Positions 25,279 through 32,717 of a stretch of 39,762 nucleotides of DNA are shown here, one piece after another. Every line of letters starts with the position of its first letter. Position 1 is the stretch's first letter. Position numbers and translations under genes: made by a program. Origin of the DNA: UBA2093 sp044340485 (lineage in GTDB: Bacteria; Actinomycetota; Acidimicrobiia; Acidimicrobiales; Ilumatobacteraceae); assembly GCA_044340485.1 (NCBI GenBank), contig JBIITN010000017.1, forward strand, positions 1 through 39,762, in the 5' to 3' direction. Below the pieces are notes generated by a model, which did no database searches, was not told where the DNA came from, and saw nothing but the letters and a program-made list of their open reading frames with translations.

Positions 25279-26463
25279 CTAATACGTCCACGACGTATTG
25301 AGATGAATTAAGCCGTCTTCACGCATTGTGTCTTGCACCACTTCAAATCGAGTGCGCTTTTCCCAATGATCAAATTCGTGGATTTCTCCATGATCTGAAA
25401 TTGAGACCGAAATGTCGTACGTGCCCTGCAACAAAGGTAGGTCTGCGATACCGAGAGTGAGGGAACCTTCCCCTTGTGTAATGGGAATGTTCACACCTTG
25501 TCGTTCAGATGTAGTGCCCCACACTTCAGTTCCATGCAGTTCGGTGATGCGCACAGCGATACAACAATTATCAAGCGCAATGTCTGATGAATACAGAACC
25601 GAAATGCTCATTGGTTTCCCTGAATGGAATTGTGTTGTCTGTGTGTTGCGCATATTGCGCAAACTCACATCAACAATCGACACCTCACCGGAGCCCCAGC
25701 GTTGTCCAATCTCTCCCTCAACGCGTGGGCGAGCGGCACGACTCATTCCGTTGTATTCGTTCACAACGTCGATTGCTGGTCCCTGCATTCTTACGGCACC
25801 TTTTTCTAACCAAATGGCGTTTTTACACAGACGTGAGATGTCGCCTAGGCCGTGGCTGACAATAAGAATGGTGTGTCCTGCTTTGCGAAAGTCTTCAATC
25901 TTTTCGTGACATTTTTGTTGAAACGCGGTATCACCAACCGCGAGCACTTCATCAATAATGAGGATCTCGGGATCAACGTTGATAGCAATTGCAAATCCGA
26001 GCCGCACTGCCATACCAGAGGAGTAGTTCTTGACAGGTGAGTCGATGAATTGCCCAATGTCGGCAAAGTCGACAATGTCGTCATACTTACGTTGGATTTC
26101 TTTTTGGGTCATACCCAAAATCGCACCGTTTAGGTACACGTTTTCTCTTCCCGAAAGATCAGGGTGAAAGCCGGCACCAAGTTCGAGTAGCGGCGCGATG
26201 CGGCCATCGATTCGCAATGAACCTTTGTCGGGAGTGAGAATCCCCGACAGACATTTCAACAACGTTGATTTACCCGAACCATTTCGCCCGATGATGCCAA
26301 ATGTTTCGCCATGTGCGATAGACGCGGTGACATCTTGTAGTGCCCAGAATTCCTCATAACGAGCTCGGCCACCGCTTAATACTGCAGACTTGAGATATTG
26401 GTTTTTCTCGTGGTAGCGCCGAAACGACTTCCACACCCCATCTATCTCAACGGCGTTATTCAT
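25279..26463 (-). CDS. wzt: Polysaccharide ABC exporter, ATP-binding subunit with C-terminal Wzt-like domain
   Basis: This 394-residue protein has an ABC domain (about 1-240) with Walker A GRNGSGKST (59-67), signature YSSGM (147-151), Walker B ILIIDE (167-172) and an H-loop in IVSHGLGD. A C-terminal beta-rich domain (about 250-394) has the layout of Wzt carbohydrate-binding domains, which read the finished chain end in O-antigen exporters. It pairs with the divergent permease gene. A GGGAGAGG ribosome-binding site precedes the ATG, and TAGGAT (26491-26496, minus) is a possible -10 box. Confidence 0.92.
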   Translation of the reverse strand: MNNAVEIDGVWKSFRRYHEKNQYLKSAVLSGGRARYEEFWALQDVTASIAHGETFGIIGRNGSGKSTLLKCLSGILTPDKGSLRIDGRIAPLLELGAGFHPDLSGRENVYLNGAILGMTQKEIQRKYDDIVDFADIGQFIDSPVKNYSSGMAVRLGFAIAINVDPEILIIDEVLAVGDTAFQQKCHEKIEDFRKAGHTILIVSHGLGDISRLCKNAIWLEKGAVRMQGPAIDVVNEYNGMSRAARPRVEGEIGQRWGSGEVSIVDVSLRNMRNTQTTQFHSGKPMSISVLYSSDIALDNCCIAVRITELHGTEVWGTTSERQGVNIPITQGEGSLTLGIADLPLLQGTYDISVSISDHGEIHEFDHWEKRTRFEVVQDTMREDGLIHLNTSWTY

Positions 26464-26523
26464 GCACTGGCCTCTCCCACAAGACTTCGTATCCTAGAGT
26501 AGAGCGGGTCCTCACACGGGTCG

Positions 26524-26529
26524 CACTAT
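26524..26529 (+). promoter_or_regulatory. -10-like box for the wzm gene
   Basis: CACTAT is followed by six bases and the ATG at 26536 with no Shine-Dalgarno sequence. The first base departs from TAnnnT. Confidence 0.35.
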
Positions 26530-26535
26530 TTACTT

Positions 26536-27357
26536 ATGACTTCTGTACTCGCACCAGTAAAACGAGTGGCCGCAGCCCACGAATTGCTGTGGAATCTCAC
26601 CCTGCGCGAGTTACGCACAAAGTATCGCCGCTCATTTTTAGGTTGGACATGGTCAATGTTGAACCCGCTTGCGACGGTCGCTGTGTATGCCTTTGTGTTC
26701 GGCCATCTTTTTCAGGCATCTCATCAACCGGGTGATCCAAGTGGGGTCGACGCGTACGCCTTGTATTTATTGTGTGGTCTATTGCCGTGGAACTGTTTCA
26801 CGATGGTGTCGGGTCTGGGAATGGGAAGTGTTTTAGGTAATTCTGCGTTAGTGAAGAAAGCTGCGTTTCCCCGTGAAGTGCTGGTGTTTGCGCAATCAAT
26901 GCATGGTCTAGTGCAGTTCTCTATTGAGATGGGAATTTTGGCCGTGATCATGTTGATTGCGGGCAGCATGTTTTTGCCGTGGCTACCAGTGATCTTGGTA
27001 CAGATGTTGCTGCTGTTGTTATTTGCAACCGGCATTGGTTTAGGACTTGCCGCCATCAATGTGTACTTTCGTGATGTCAGTTACTTGTGGGAAATCTTCA
27101 CTCGTGTTCTGTTTTTTGCAACTCCGATCGTGTACAGCCCAGACATTTTGGAAGGTCGTGTATCGGGCTGGGTAGAGGCGATTCTGAAGTGGAATCCCAT
27201 GGCGGTGTTCATTCGCGGTTTCCGCCATTCTTTTTATGACGGGGCATTTGTGGGGTGGGCCGAACTAGGCGCGGCTGCACTTGCTGCTTTTATTTCTATG
27301 ACACTTGGATGGATTATCTTCACCAAGATGTCACGCCGTTTTGCTGAAGAGATCTAG
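26536..27357 (+). CDS. wzm: Polysaccharide ABC exporter, permease subunit
   Basis: This 273-residue ABC-2 type permease has six predicted membrane helices. The N-terminal amphipathic segment LTLRELRTKYRRSFLGWTWSMLNPL is the hallmark of Wzm/RfbA/TagG permeases, and SYLWEIFTRVLFFATPIVYSP lies in the conserved C-terminal half. With Wzt it would move undecaprenyl-linked polysaccharide across the membrane. Its stop TAG shares the palindrome CTAG (27354-27357) with the stop of the opposing HNH gene. Confidence 0.93.
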   Translation: MTSVLAPVKRVAAAHELLWNLTLRELRTKYRRSFLGWTWSMLNPLATVAVYAFVFGHLFQASHQPGDPSGVDAYALYLLCGLLPWNCFTMVSGLGMGSVLGNSALVKKAAFPREVLVFAQSMHGLVQFSIEMGILAVIMLIAGSMFLPWLPVILVQMLLLLLFATGIGLGLAAINVYFRDVSYLWEIFTRVLFFATPIVYSPDILEGRVSGWVEAILKWNPMAVFIRGFRHSFYDGAFVGWAELGAAALAAFISMTLGWIIFTKMSRRFAEEI

Positions 27358-27731
27358 TTCATCAACTTTCTCAAGCGTCGCAGTTGCGATGCAACATATG
27401 GTCGAGCACGGCGTTGACCACCTTTTTCGATGATCGCAAGTTGTAAGCGTTCCAGCGCATGACGGAGAACATCTCGTCTGGTGATGCGACCCATTCCTTC
27501 ACAATCAAGGAGCCATCCCACTGGCCCTTGATGACCACGTTCGTTATTACACCGTTTGCACGCGGCTACTTCGTTTTCTATCCAACTCGGACCACCTTTT
27601 ATACGTGGTACCACGTGTTCCGATGTGGGCGGATTGCGCACTGAGTCCAACGGGGCACTGCACCAGATGCAATACGGACCATCGCGTTCCAGGATTATCT
27701 CCATCCGTTCACGTCTGTTGAGTTGGCGCAC
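27354..27731 (-). CDS. HNH endonuclease domain protein
   Basis: This 125-residue protein has an HNH fold. C21-x2-C24 and C58-x2-C61 form the zinc pairs, H39 in SEHVVPRIKGG is the catalytic His, and N53/N62 complete the motif (AACKRCNNERGHQGP). A basic, Arg/Leu-rich C terminus (about 85-125) may bind nucleic acid. Free-standing HNH proteins of this type occur widely in Actinobacteria with unknown targets. It starts with GTG only 14 bases from the divergent gluQ GTG. No transposase or inteins are nearby. Confidence 0.82.
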   Translation of the reverse strand: MRQLNRRERMEIILERDGPYCIWCSAPLDSVRNPPTSEHVVPRIKGGPSWIENEVAACKRCNNERGHQGPVGWLLDCEGMGRITRRDVLRHALERLQLAIIEKGGQRRARPYVASQLRRLRKLMN

Positions 27732-27733
27732 GA

Positions 27734-27743
27734 CAGAATTGTG
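27734..27743. promoter_or_regulatory. Overlapping divergent -10 boxes of gluQ and the HNH gene
   Basis: On the plus strand CAGAAT (27734-27739) is six bases before the gluQ GTG (27746). On the minus strand CACAAT (27743-27738) is six bases before the HNH GTG (27731). The two boxes overlap by two bases, so RNA polymerase could serve only one gene at a time. Confidence 0.4.
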
Positions 27744-27745
27744 GC

Positions 27746-28633
27746 GTGATCACAGGCCGTTTCGCACCTTCTCCCACAGGAGATTTACATGTGGGCAATC
27801 TGCGCACTGGGTTGTTGGCGTTTCATTCGGTGAAATCTGTCGGTGGTCGGTTTCTTGTGCGGTTTGAAGACCTCGACCGAGTGACTTCGTCGCGTGAACG
27901 TGCGCGACAACAACTGGAAGATTTAGCTGCTATTGGCGTTGAGCCTGATGAAGAGCCGGTATTCCAGAGTGATCGCTTTGATCTGTATCAGGATGCAATT
28001 AGCGATCTCGAGCGACGCGGGTTGACATATGAGTGCTATTGCAGTCGTAAGGAAATACGTGAGGCAGCTGCAGCACCACATGGTGAAGTGACGGTGTATC
28101 CGGGGTCATGTCGTGATTTGTCGGAAACTGAACGAGCACGTCGTGGAGAGGAGCGGCCCGCTGCGCTGCGTTTGCGCGCTGATCTGGTGTCGCATCAATT
28201 CATCGACGGCTTTGTTGGCGCATATGGAGGTGCGGTTGATGATGTAGTGCTACGTCGTAATGATGGTGTGCCGTCGTACAACGTCGCAGTGGTAGTAGAC
28301 GATGCACTGCAAGGTGTAACAGAAGTAGTGCGCGGAGACGATTTGTTATCGATCACTCCCTCACACATGGAATTACAGCGACTATTGGGATTATCCACGG
28401 TCACGTACCGACACGTCCCACTTGTCGTCGGAACAGATGGAGAACGTCTCGCTAAGCGACATGGCGCTGTGACTCTGCGTGATCTCATAGGTAGTGGAAT
28501 AGAGGCGGTGTCGGTCGCGGCAATGTTGAATGAACACTGTGGGGTACGTGATGGGGACTTTTCGTGGAGCCGTGTTTCCCATCGCAGATTGGTCTGGGAC
28601 GGTGACAATTTTGTGCGAAGTGATGAGCGATAG
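27746..28633 (+). CDS. gluQ: Glutamyl-Q tRNA(Asp) synthetase
   Basis: This 295-residue truncated GluRS-like enzyme attaches glutamate to queuosine in tRNA-Asp. The catalytic core begins GRFAPSPTGDLHVGNLRTG (HIGH-equivalent H15-V-G-N18). The zinc site C97-x-C99...Y118...C122 (ECYCSRKEI, YPGSC) is typical of GluQ, and KRHGA (237-241) replaces KMSKS. It lacks the anticodon-binding domain of true GluRS. The GTG start gives the expected N terminus. It is followed 9 bases later by ugd, which has its own -10 box inside the end of this gene. Confidence 0.92.
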   Translation: MITGRFAPSPTGDLHVGNLRTGLLAFHSVKSVGGRFLVRFEDLDRVTSSRERARQQLEDLAAIGVEPDEEPVFQSDRFDLYQDAISDLERRGLTYECYCSRKEIREAAAAPHGEVTVYPGSCRDLSETERARRGEERPAALRLRADLVSHQFIDGFVGAYGGAVDDVVLRRNDGVPSYNVAVVVDDALQGVTEVVRGDDLLSITPSHMELQRLLGLSTVTYRHVPLVVGTDGERLAKRHGAVTLRDLIGSGIEAVSVAAMLNEHCGVRDGDFSWSRVSHRRLVWDGDNFVRSDER

Positions 28634-28636
28634 GCT
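28631..28636 (+). promoter_or_regulatory. -10 box for ugd (leaderless)
   Basis: TAGGCT overlaps the gluQ stop codon and is followed by six bases and the ugd GTG at 28643. Confidence 0.5.
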
Positions 28637-28642
28637 CGCGGG

Positions 28643-29914
28643 GTGCGCATTGCAGTTGTAGGAACCGGATATGTGGGGTTGTCGACTGGTGCGTGCATGT
28701 CATCTCTTGGACATGACGTGACCTGTATCGACATTGACGCTGCAAAGGTGCAGTTGTTATCGCGTGGTGAGGTGCCCATAGTTGAACGGGGTCTTCCCGA
28801 GTTGGTACAAACAGGACTTGAGAAAAGAACGTTGTCGTTCACCACGGAGATGTCGGCTGTGGCTGATGTTGAACTGATCTTTTTGTGTCTTCCGACTCCA
28901 CAAGGAGATGATGGCGAAGCCGATGTGAGCTATGTGGAGGCAGTCATTCGAGACATTCGTGCGCTGTTGTCTCCTGGTGCAGTGCTGATAAATAAGTCGA
29001 CAGTCCCAGTAGGAACGGCAAAGAAGCTCACGGTGTTGCTCAATCGTGGAGACATCTCTGTTGTGTCAAACCCCGAGTTTTTACGTCAGGGAACAGCTGT
29101 GCAGGATTTTCTTCATCCTTCACGAATTGTGATTGGCGGTGTTGATACAGATGCTGTTCATCGTGTAGCAACTGCGTACCAGGGTGTTGATGCGCCAGTG
29201 CTGCTGATGAACTGGGAATCAGCGGAGATGTTGAAGTACGCAGCTAATACCTTTCTCGCTACCAAGCTCACTTTTATTAATGCAATGGCAGATATCTGCG
29301 AGTTAGTTGGAGCAGACATTAATGAAATCGCCCAAGGGCTGGAACTAGATCCACGAATTGGTGCAGGAATGTTGCAGGCAGGCCCAGGGTGGGGTGGTAG
29401 TTGTTTCCCGAAAGACACCCGCGCATTGCTCAATGTGGCAGGAGATAAGGGCTATGACTTTGAACTACTGCGTGGCGTGATCAAAACAAACGACGATCAC
29501 TACATGCGCGTGGTGACAAAGGTGGAATCAGTGTGTGGTGGTTCTGTTGCGGGCAAGACAGTTGCGGCGTGGGGTCTCACGTTTAAAGCAAATACCGACG
29601 ATCTACGTGATTCACCGGCCATCAAGATTTTGACACTCTTGCACGACAAAGGTGCAGAAATTGTGGCGAGTGATCCCACAGCGCGTGGTGTGTACAGCAA
29701 CTATCCATGGATCACAGTTGCTGATAGTGCAGTGTCTGCTTGTGATAACGCCGACGTGCTTGTGGTGTTGACCGAGTGGCCACAGTTTGTAGATGTGGAT
29801 CCTATTGATGTGGGGAATGTGATGAAGGTGCGCAGTGTGGTGGATGCGCGTAACTTGTTAGAGCGCACAAAGTGGACTGCACATGGTTTTTCCTATATTG
29901 GTGTTGGTCGGTGA
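28643..29914 (+). CDS. ugd: UDP-glucose 6-dehydrogenase
   Basis: This 423-residue enzyme oxidises UDP-glucose twice to UDP-glucuronate with NAD+. The Rossmann motif is VVGTGYVG (5-12). Further motifs are PTPQGDDGEADVSYVE, KSTVPVGT, NPEFLRQGTAV, the Lys/Asn site in FLATKLTFINAMADICE and the thioester cysteine C254 in GGSCFPKD. Length is normal. UDP-glucuronate would feed the surface-glycan pathway encoded nearby. The GTG start fits the TAGGCT box six bases upstream. Confidence 0.95.
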   Translation: MRIAVVGTGYVGLSTGACMSSLGHDVTCIDIDAAKVQLLSRGEVPIVERGLPELVQTGLEKRTLSFTTEMSAVADVELIFLCLPTPQGDDGEADVSYVEAVIRDIRALLSPGAVLINKSTVPVGTAKKLTVLLNRGDISVVSNPEFLRQGTAVQDFLHPSRIVIGGVDTDAVHRVATAYQGVDAPVLLMNWESAEMLKYAANTFLATKLTFINAMADICELVGADINEIAQGLELDPRIGAGMLQAGPGWGGSCFPKDTRALLNVAGDKGYDFELLRGVIKTNDDHYMRVVTKVESVCGGSVAGKTVAAWGLTFKANTDDLRDSPAIKILTLLHDKGAEIVASDPTARGVYSNYPWITVADSAVSACDNADVLVVLTEWPQFVDVDPIDVGNVMKVRSVVDARNLLERTKWTAHGFSYIGVGR

Positions 29915-29920
29915 TCTGCG

Positions 29921-30502
29921 ATGGCATCTGATCTTGAAATGATTCTGGGGTATCAAGGCGCAGTCGATAATGGTGATGCGGTTGAAGTGGCATCAGATGT
30001 GTTGTGTATGCCGTTTTGGACACCAGATTTTTGTTCAGTTGTGATTCGGGCTGCTGAAGCAACAGGTGCGTTTGATAGTGACCCCAGTGATCCCGTCCCT
30101 GGTCATGAAGTATCACTTGCAGTGATTTCACCGCGCTTGTTTGAAGCCGTGGAACAAGACATCGGCATACGTATGTGGCCACAAATTCGTAAGTGGTGGC
30201 CGTTGGTTGATTACCACGGACTACGTGATGTGTTTGTCATCAAATACGCAATGGGACAGCAAGAAGAGCTGCGTTTGCACCATGATGTTGCACAAGTATC
30301 GGCGAGCATTAAGTTGAATGATGACTATGCGGGTGGCGTGTTGGAGTTTCCACGCCAATCATTTGATAATTCAGCAGTCCCTGTGGGGTCACTTATTGCG
30401 TGGCCAAGTTTGGTGACTCATCCACACGCGAGCACACCATTGCAAGGTGGTGTGAAATACAGCCTCACCATTTGGTGTGAACTGCCACTAATTGAAATGT
30501 GA
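29921..30502 (+). CDS. 2-oxoglutarate/Fe(II)-dependent oxygenase (P4H-like)
   Basis: This 193-residue protein has a complete double-stranded beta-helix iron site. H120-x-D122 in LRLHHDVAQVS is followed by the distal H169 in THPHASTPLQGG, then K179 ten residues later to bind 2-oxoglutarate. These spacings match the prolyl-4-hydroxylase/PKHD type. The substrate is unknown. It lies 6 bases after ugd and just before cysD, so it is in the same transcript; a role in protein or small-molecule hydroxylation linked to these genes is only suggested by position. Confidence 0.85.
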   Translation: MASDLEMILGYQGAVDNGDAVEVASDVLCMPFWTPDFCSVVIRAAEATGAFDSDPSDPVPGHEVSLAVISPRLFEAVEQDIGIRMWPQIRKWWPLVDYHGLRDVFVIKYAMGQQEELRLHHDVAQVSASIKLNDDYAGGVLEFPRQSFDNSAVPVGSLIAWPSLVTHPHASTPLQGGVKYSLTIWCELPLIEM

Positions 30503-30567
30503 GAATTGACCGTTCCGACGACTCTCATAAATCTGACCAATTTGGTACGGTATTTCTTCGATCATCA

Positions 30568-31473
30568 ATGAAGTACGAACTTGACCACCTTCAGGCGTTA
30601 GAAGCCGAGTCCATTCACATCATTCGTGAAGTGGTGGCCACTATGGAGCGACCTGCTCTGCTGTTCTCCGGGGGTAAAGACTCGATTGTCATGTTGCACC
30701 TAGCGCGTAAAGCGTTTTGGCCTGCACGTCTGCCGTTTCCGCTCGTGCACATCGACACAGGCGAGAACTTTCCCGAGGTCATCGCCTACCGTGATCAGTT
30801 GGTGGCAGAGATCGGCGCACGTCTAATTGTGGGGTACGTGCAAGACGACATTGACGCTGGGCGCGTGGTGGAAGACAAGCGCGCTAATGCGGGTCGTAAC
30901 CGACTGCAGACCACCACGTTGTTGCGCACCATTGAAGAACACAACTTCACAGCAATGTTTGGCGGTGCGCGTCGCGATGAGGAAAAAGCGCGTGCGAAAG
31001 AACGCGTGTTGAGTTTCCGTGACGAGTTTGGTCAGTGGGACCCAAAGAATCAACGACCCGAATTGTGGAACCTCTACAACAGCCGTCATCGTCCCGGGGA
31101 ACACATTCGCGCGTTTCCTATTTCGAACTGGACCGAACTTGACATTTGGCAATACATCGCCGATGAAGGTATTGATCTGCCCAGTATCTATTACGCACAC
31201 ACACGACCAGTAGTACGTCGCGGCGAGATGATCATGGCAATCAACGAATTTGTGTCTGCCCAAGACGGAGAAGAAGTCATTGACATGGTGGTGCGCTATC
31301 GCACCGTGGGTGATGCAACCTGTACGGCAGCCGTCGAGTCATCGGCGGCAACAGTGCACGATGTGATCACTGAAGTAGCAGCAACGCGCATTACCGAACG
31401 TGGCGCAACGCGCGCAGACGATAAAACGTCGGAAGCCGCTATGGAAGATCGCAAGCGTGAGGGGTATTTCTAA
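30568..31473 (+). CDS. cysD: Sulfate adenylyltransferase small subunit
   Basis: This 301-residue PP-loop protein forms the catalytic half of bacterial ATP sulfurylase, making adenosine 5'-phosphosulfate. It has LDHLQALEAESIHIIREV, the PP-loop SGGKDS (34-39), FGGARRDEEKARAKER and FPISNWTELDIWQYI. Length matches E. coli CysD. I place the start at ATG 30568; the frame is open to a GTG at 30499 that overlaps the oxygenase stop, but the extra 23 residues do not fit the family. The stop overlaps the cysN ATG as TAATG. TTGACC near 30508 may mark an internal promoter. Confidence 0.94.
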   Translation: MKYELDHLQALEAESIHIIREVVATMERPALLFSGGKDSIVMLHLARKAFWPARLPFPLVHIDTGENFPEVIAYRDQLVAEIGARLIVGYVQDDIDAGRVVEDKRANAGRNRLQTTTLLRTIEEHNFTAMFGGARRDEEKARAKERVLSFRDEFGQWDPKNQRPELWNLYNSRHRPGEHIRAFPISNWTELDIWQYIADEGIDLPSIYYAHTRPVVRRGEMIMAINEFVSAQDGEEVIDMVVRYRTVGDATCTAAVESSAATVHDVITEVAATRITERGATRADDKTSEAAMEDRKREGYF

Positions 31474-32717
31474 TGTCTGAGATACTTCGCTTTGCTACCG
31501 CTGGTTCTGTTGATGACGGGAAGTCGACACTCATTGGTCGTTTATTGTATGACGCTAAAGGAATCTTTGAAGATCAACTAGAAGCTGTTGAGCGCACTTC
31601 GCGTGAACGCGGTGAGGGATACACCAACCTTGCGTTGTTAACCGATGGGCTTCGCGCCGAGCGCGAACAAGGCATCACTATTGATGTTGCGTATCGCTAT
31701 TTTGCAACACCTAAGCGTAAGTTCATCATCGCCGATACTCCGGGTCACATTCAATACACCCGCAACATGGTGACGGGTGCGTCTACCGCAGATCTTGCAT
31801 TGGTCCTTATTGATGCGCGCAAAGGTGTGCTCGAACAAAGTCGTCGACATGCGTTCCTTGCATCGCTTCTTGGAGTTCCACACTTGGTGTTGTGTGTGAA
31901 CAAGATGGACCTTGTTGACTACGACGAAGAAGTGTTTGAAAAAATCAAGGACGAATTTAGAGATTTCGCGGCTCGTTTACGTGTGCATGACCTTACGTTC
32001 ATTCCGATCTCTGCGTTAAACGGCGACAACGTGGTCGACAAGTCAGAGAACATGCCGTGGTACAAAGGCAGCACGTTGTTGCACACCTTGGAAGAAGTGC
32101 ATATTGCTTCTGACCGCAATCTCATTGACCCGCGTTTCCCTGTGCAGTATGTGATTCGTCCAATGGATGATGAATGGCATGACTATCGCGGGTACGCAGG
32201 GCAAGTGGCAAGTGGCGTCTTCCGCACTGGTGATGACGTAATGGTGCTTCCCTCTGGTTTTACTTCCACTATTGCCGCAATCGAAACAATGGATGGTCCA
32301 GTAGAAGAGGCTTATTCACCGATGTCGGTGACCATTCGCCTGAATGATGAGATTGACATCAGCCGTGGTGACATGTTGTGTCGCGTGAACAATCAGCCAC
32401 ACGTGTCGCAAGATGTGGAAGCGATTATGTGTTGGATGAGTGAACAACCACTTGATTCCGGTGCGTTCTATCGAATTAAACACACCACGCGTGAAGCGCG
32501 TGTGAAAGTGCAAGAGGTGCTCTATAACTTGGACATCAATACCTTGCACCGCAACACCGACATTCACACGCTGGCACTGAATGAAATTGGTCGGGTGAAG
32601 TTACGTTCGACGTTGCCGTTGTTCACCGACAGCTATGAGAAAAACCGCATCACCGGTGGATTCATTCTCATCCATGAGGCAACGAACAACACCGTTGCCG
32701 CGGGCATGATTATCTAG
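31473..32717 (+). CDS. cysN: Sulfate adenylyltransferase large (GTPase) subunit
   Basis: This 414-residue EF-Tu-like GTPase drives APS formation by CysD. It has G1 GSVDDGKS (11-18), G3 DTPGH (88-92) and G4 NKMD (143-146), followed by two beta-barrel domains. It is a free CysN without a fused CysC (APS kinase). The APS could serve sulfate reduction, or PAPS synthesis if a cysC exists elsewhere. The stop TAG shares CTAG (32714-32717) with the stop of the opposing gene. Confidence 0.95.
   Translation: MSEILRFATAGSVDDGKSTLIGRLLYDAKGIFEDQLEAVERTSRERGEGYTNLALLTDGLRAEREQGITIDVAYRYFATPKRKFIIADTPGHIQYTRNMVTGASTADLALVLIDARKGVLEQSRRHAFLASLLGVPHLVLCVNKMDLVDYDEEVFEKIKDEFRDFAARLRVHDLTFIPISALNGDNVVDKSENMPWYKGSTLLHTLEEVHIASDRNLIDPRFPVQYVIRPMDDEWHDYRGYAGQVASGVFRTGDDVMVLPSGFTSTIAAIETMDGPVEEAYSPMSVTIRLNDEIDISRGDMLCRVNNQPHVSQDVEAIMCWMSEQPLDSGAFYRIKHTTREARVKVQEVLYNLDINTLHRNTDIHTLALNEIGRVKLRSTLPLFTDSYEKNRITGGFILIHEATNNTVAAGMII

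Noticed and set aside
27354..27731. HNH gene as part of a mobile intron, intein or restriction system
   Set aside because: No intron-like structure, split host gene, methyltransferase or transposase is nearby; it is treated as a free-standing HNH protein.
28195..28845. 216-codon minus-strand reading across gluQ and ugd
   Set aside because: Ser/Thr/Arg-rich antisense of two conserved enzymes with no ribosome-binding site.
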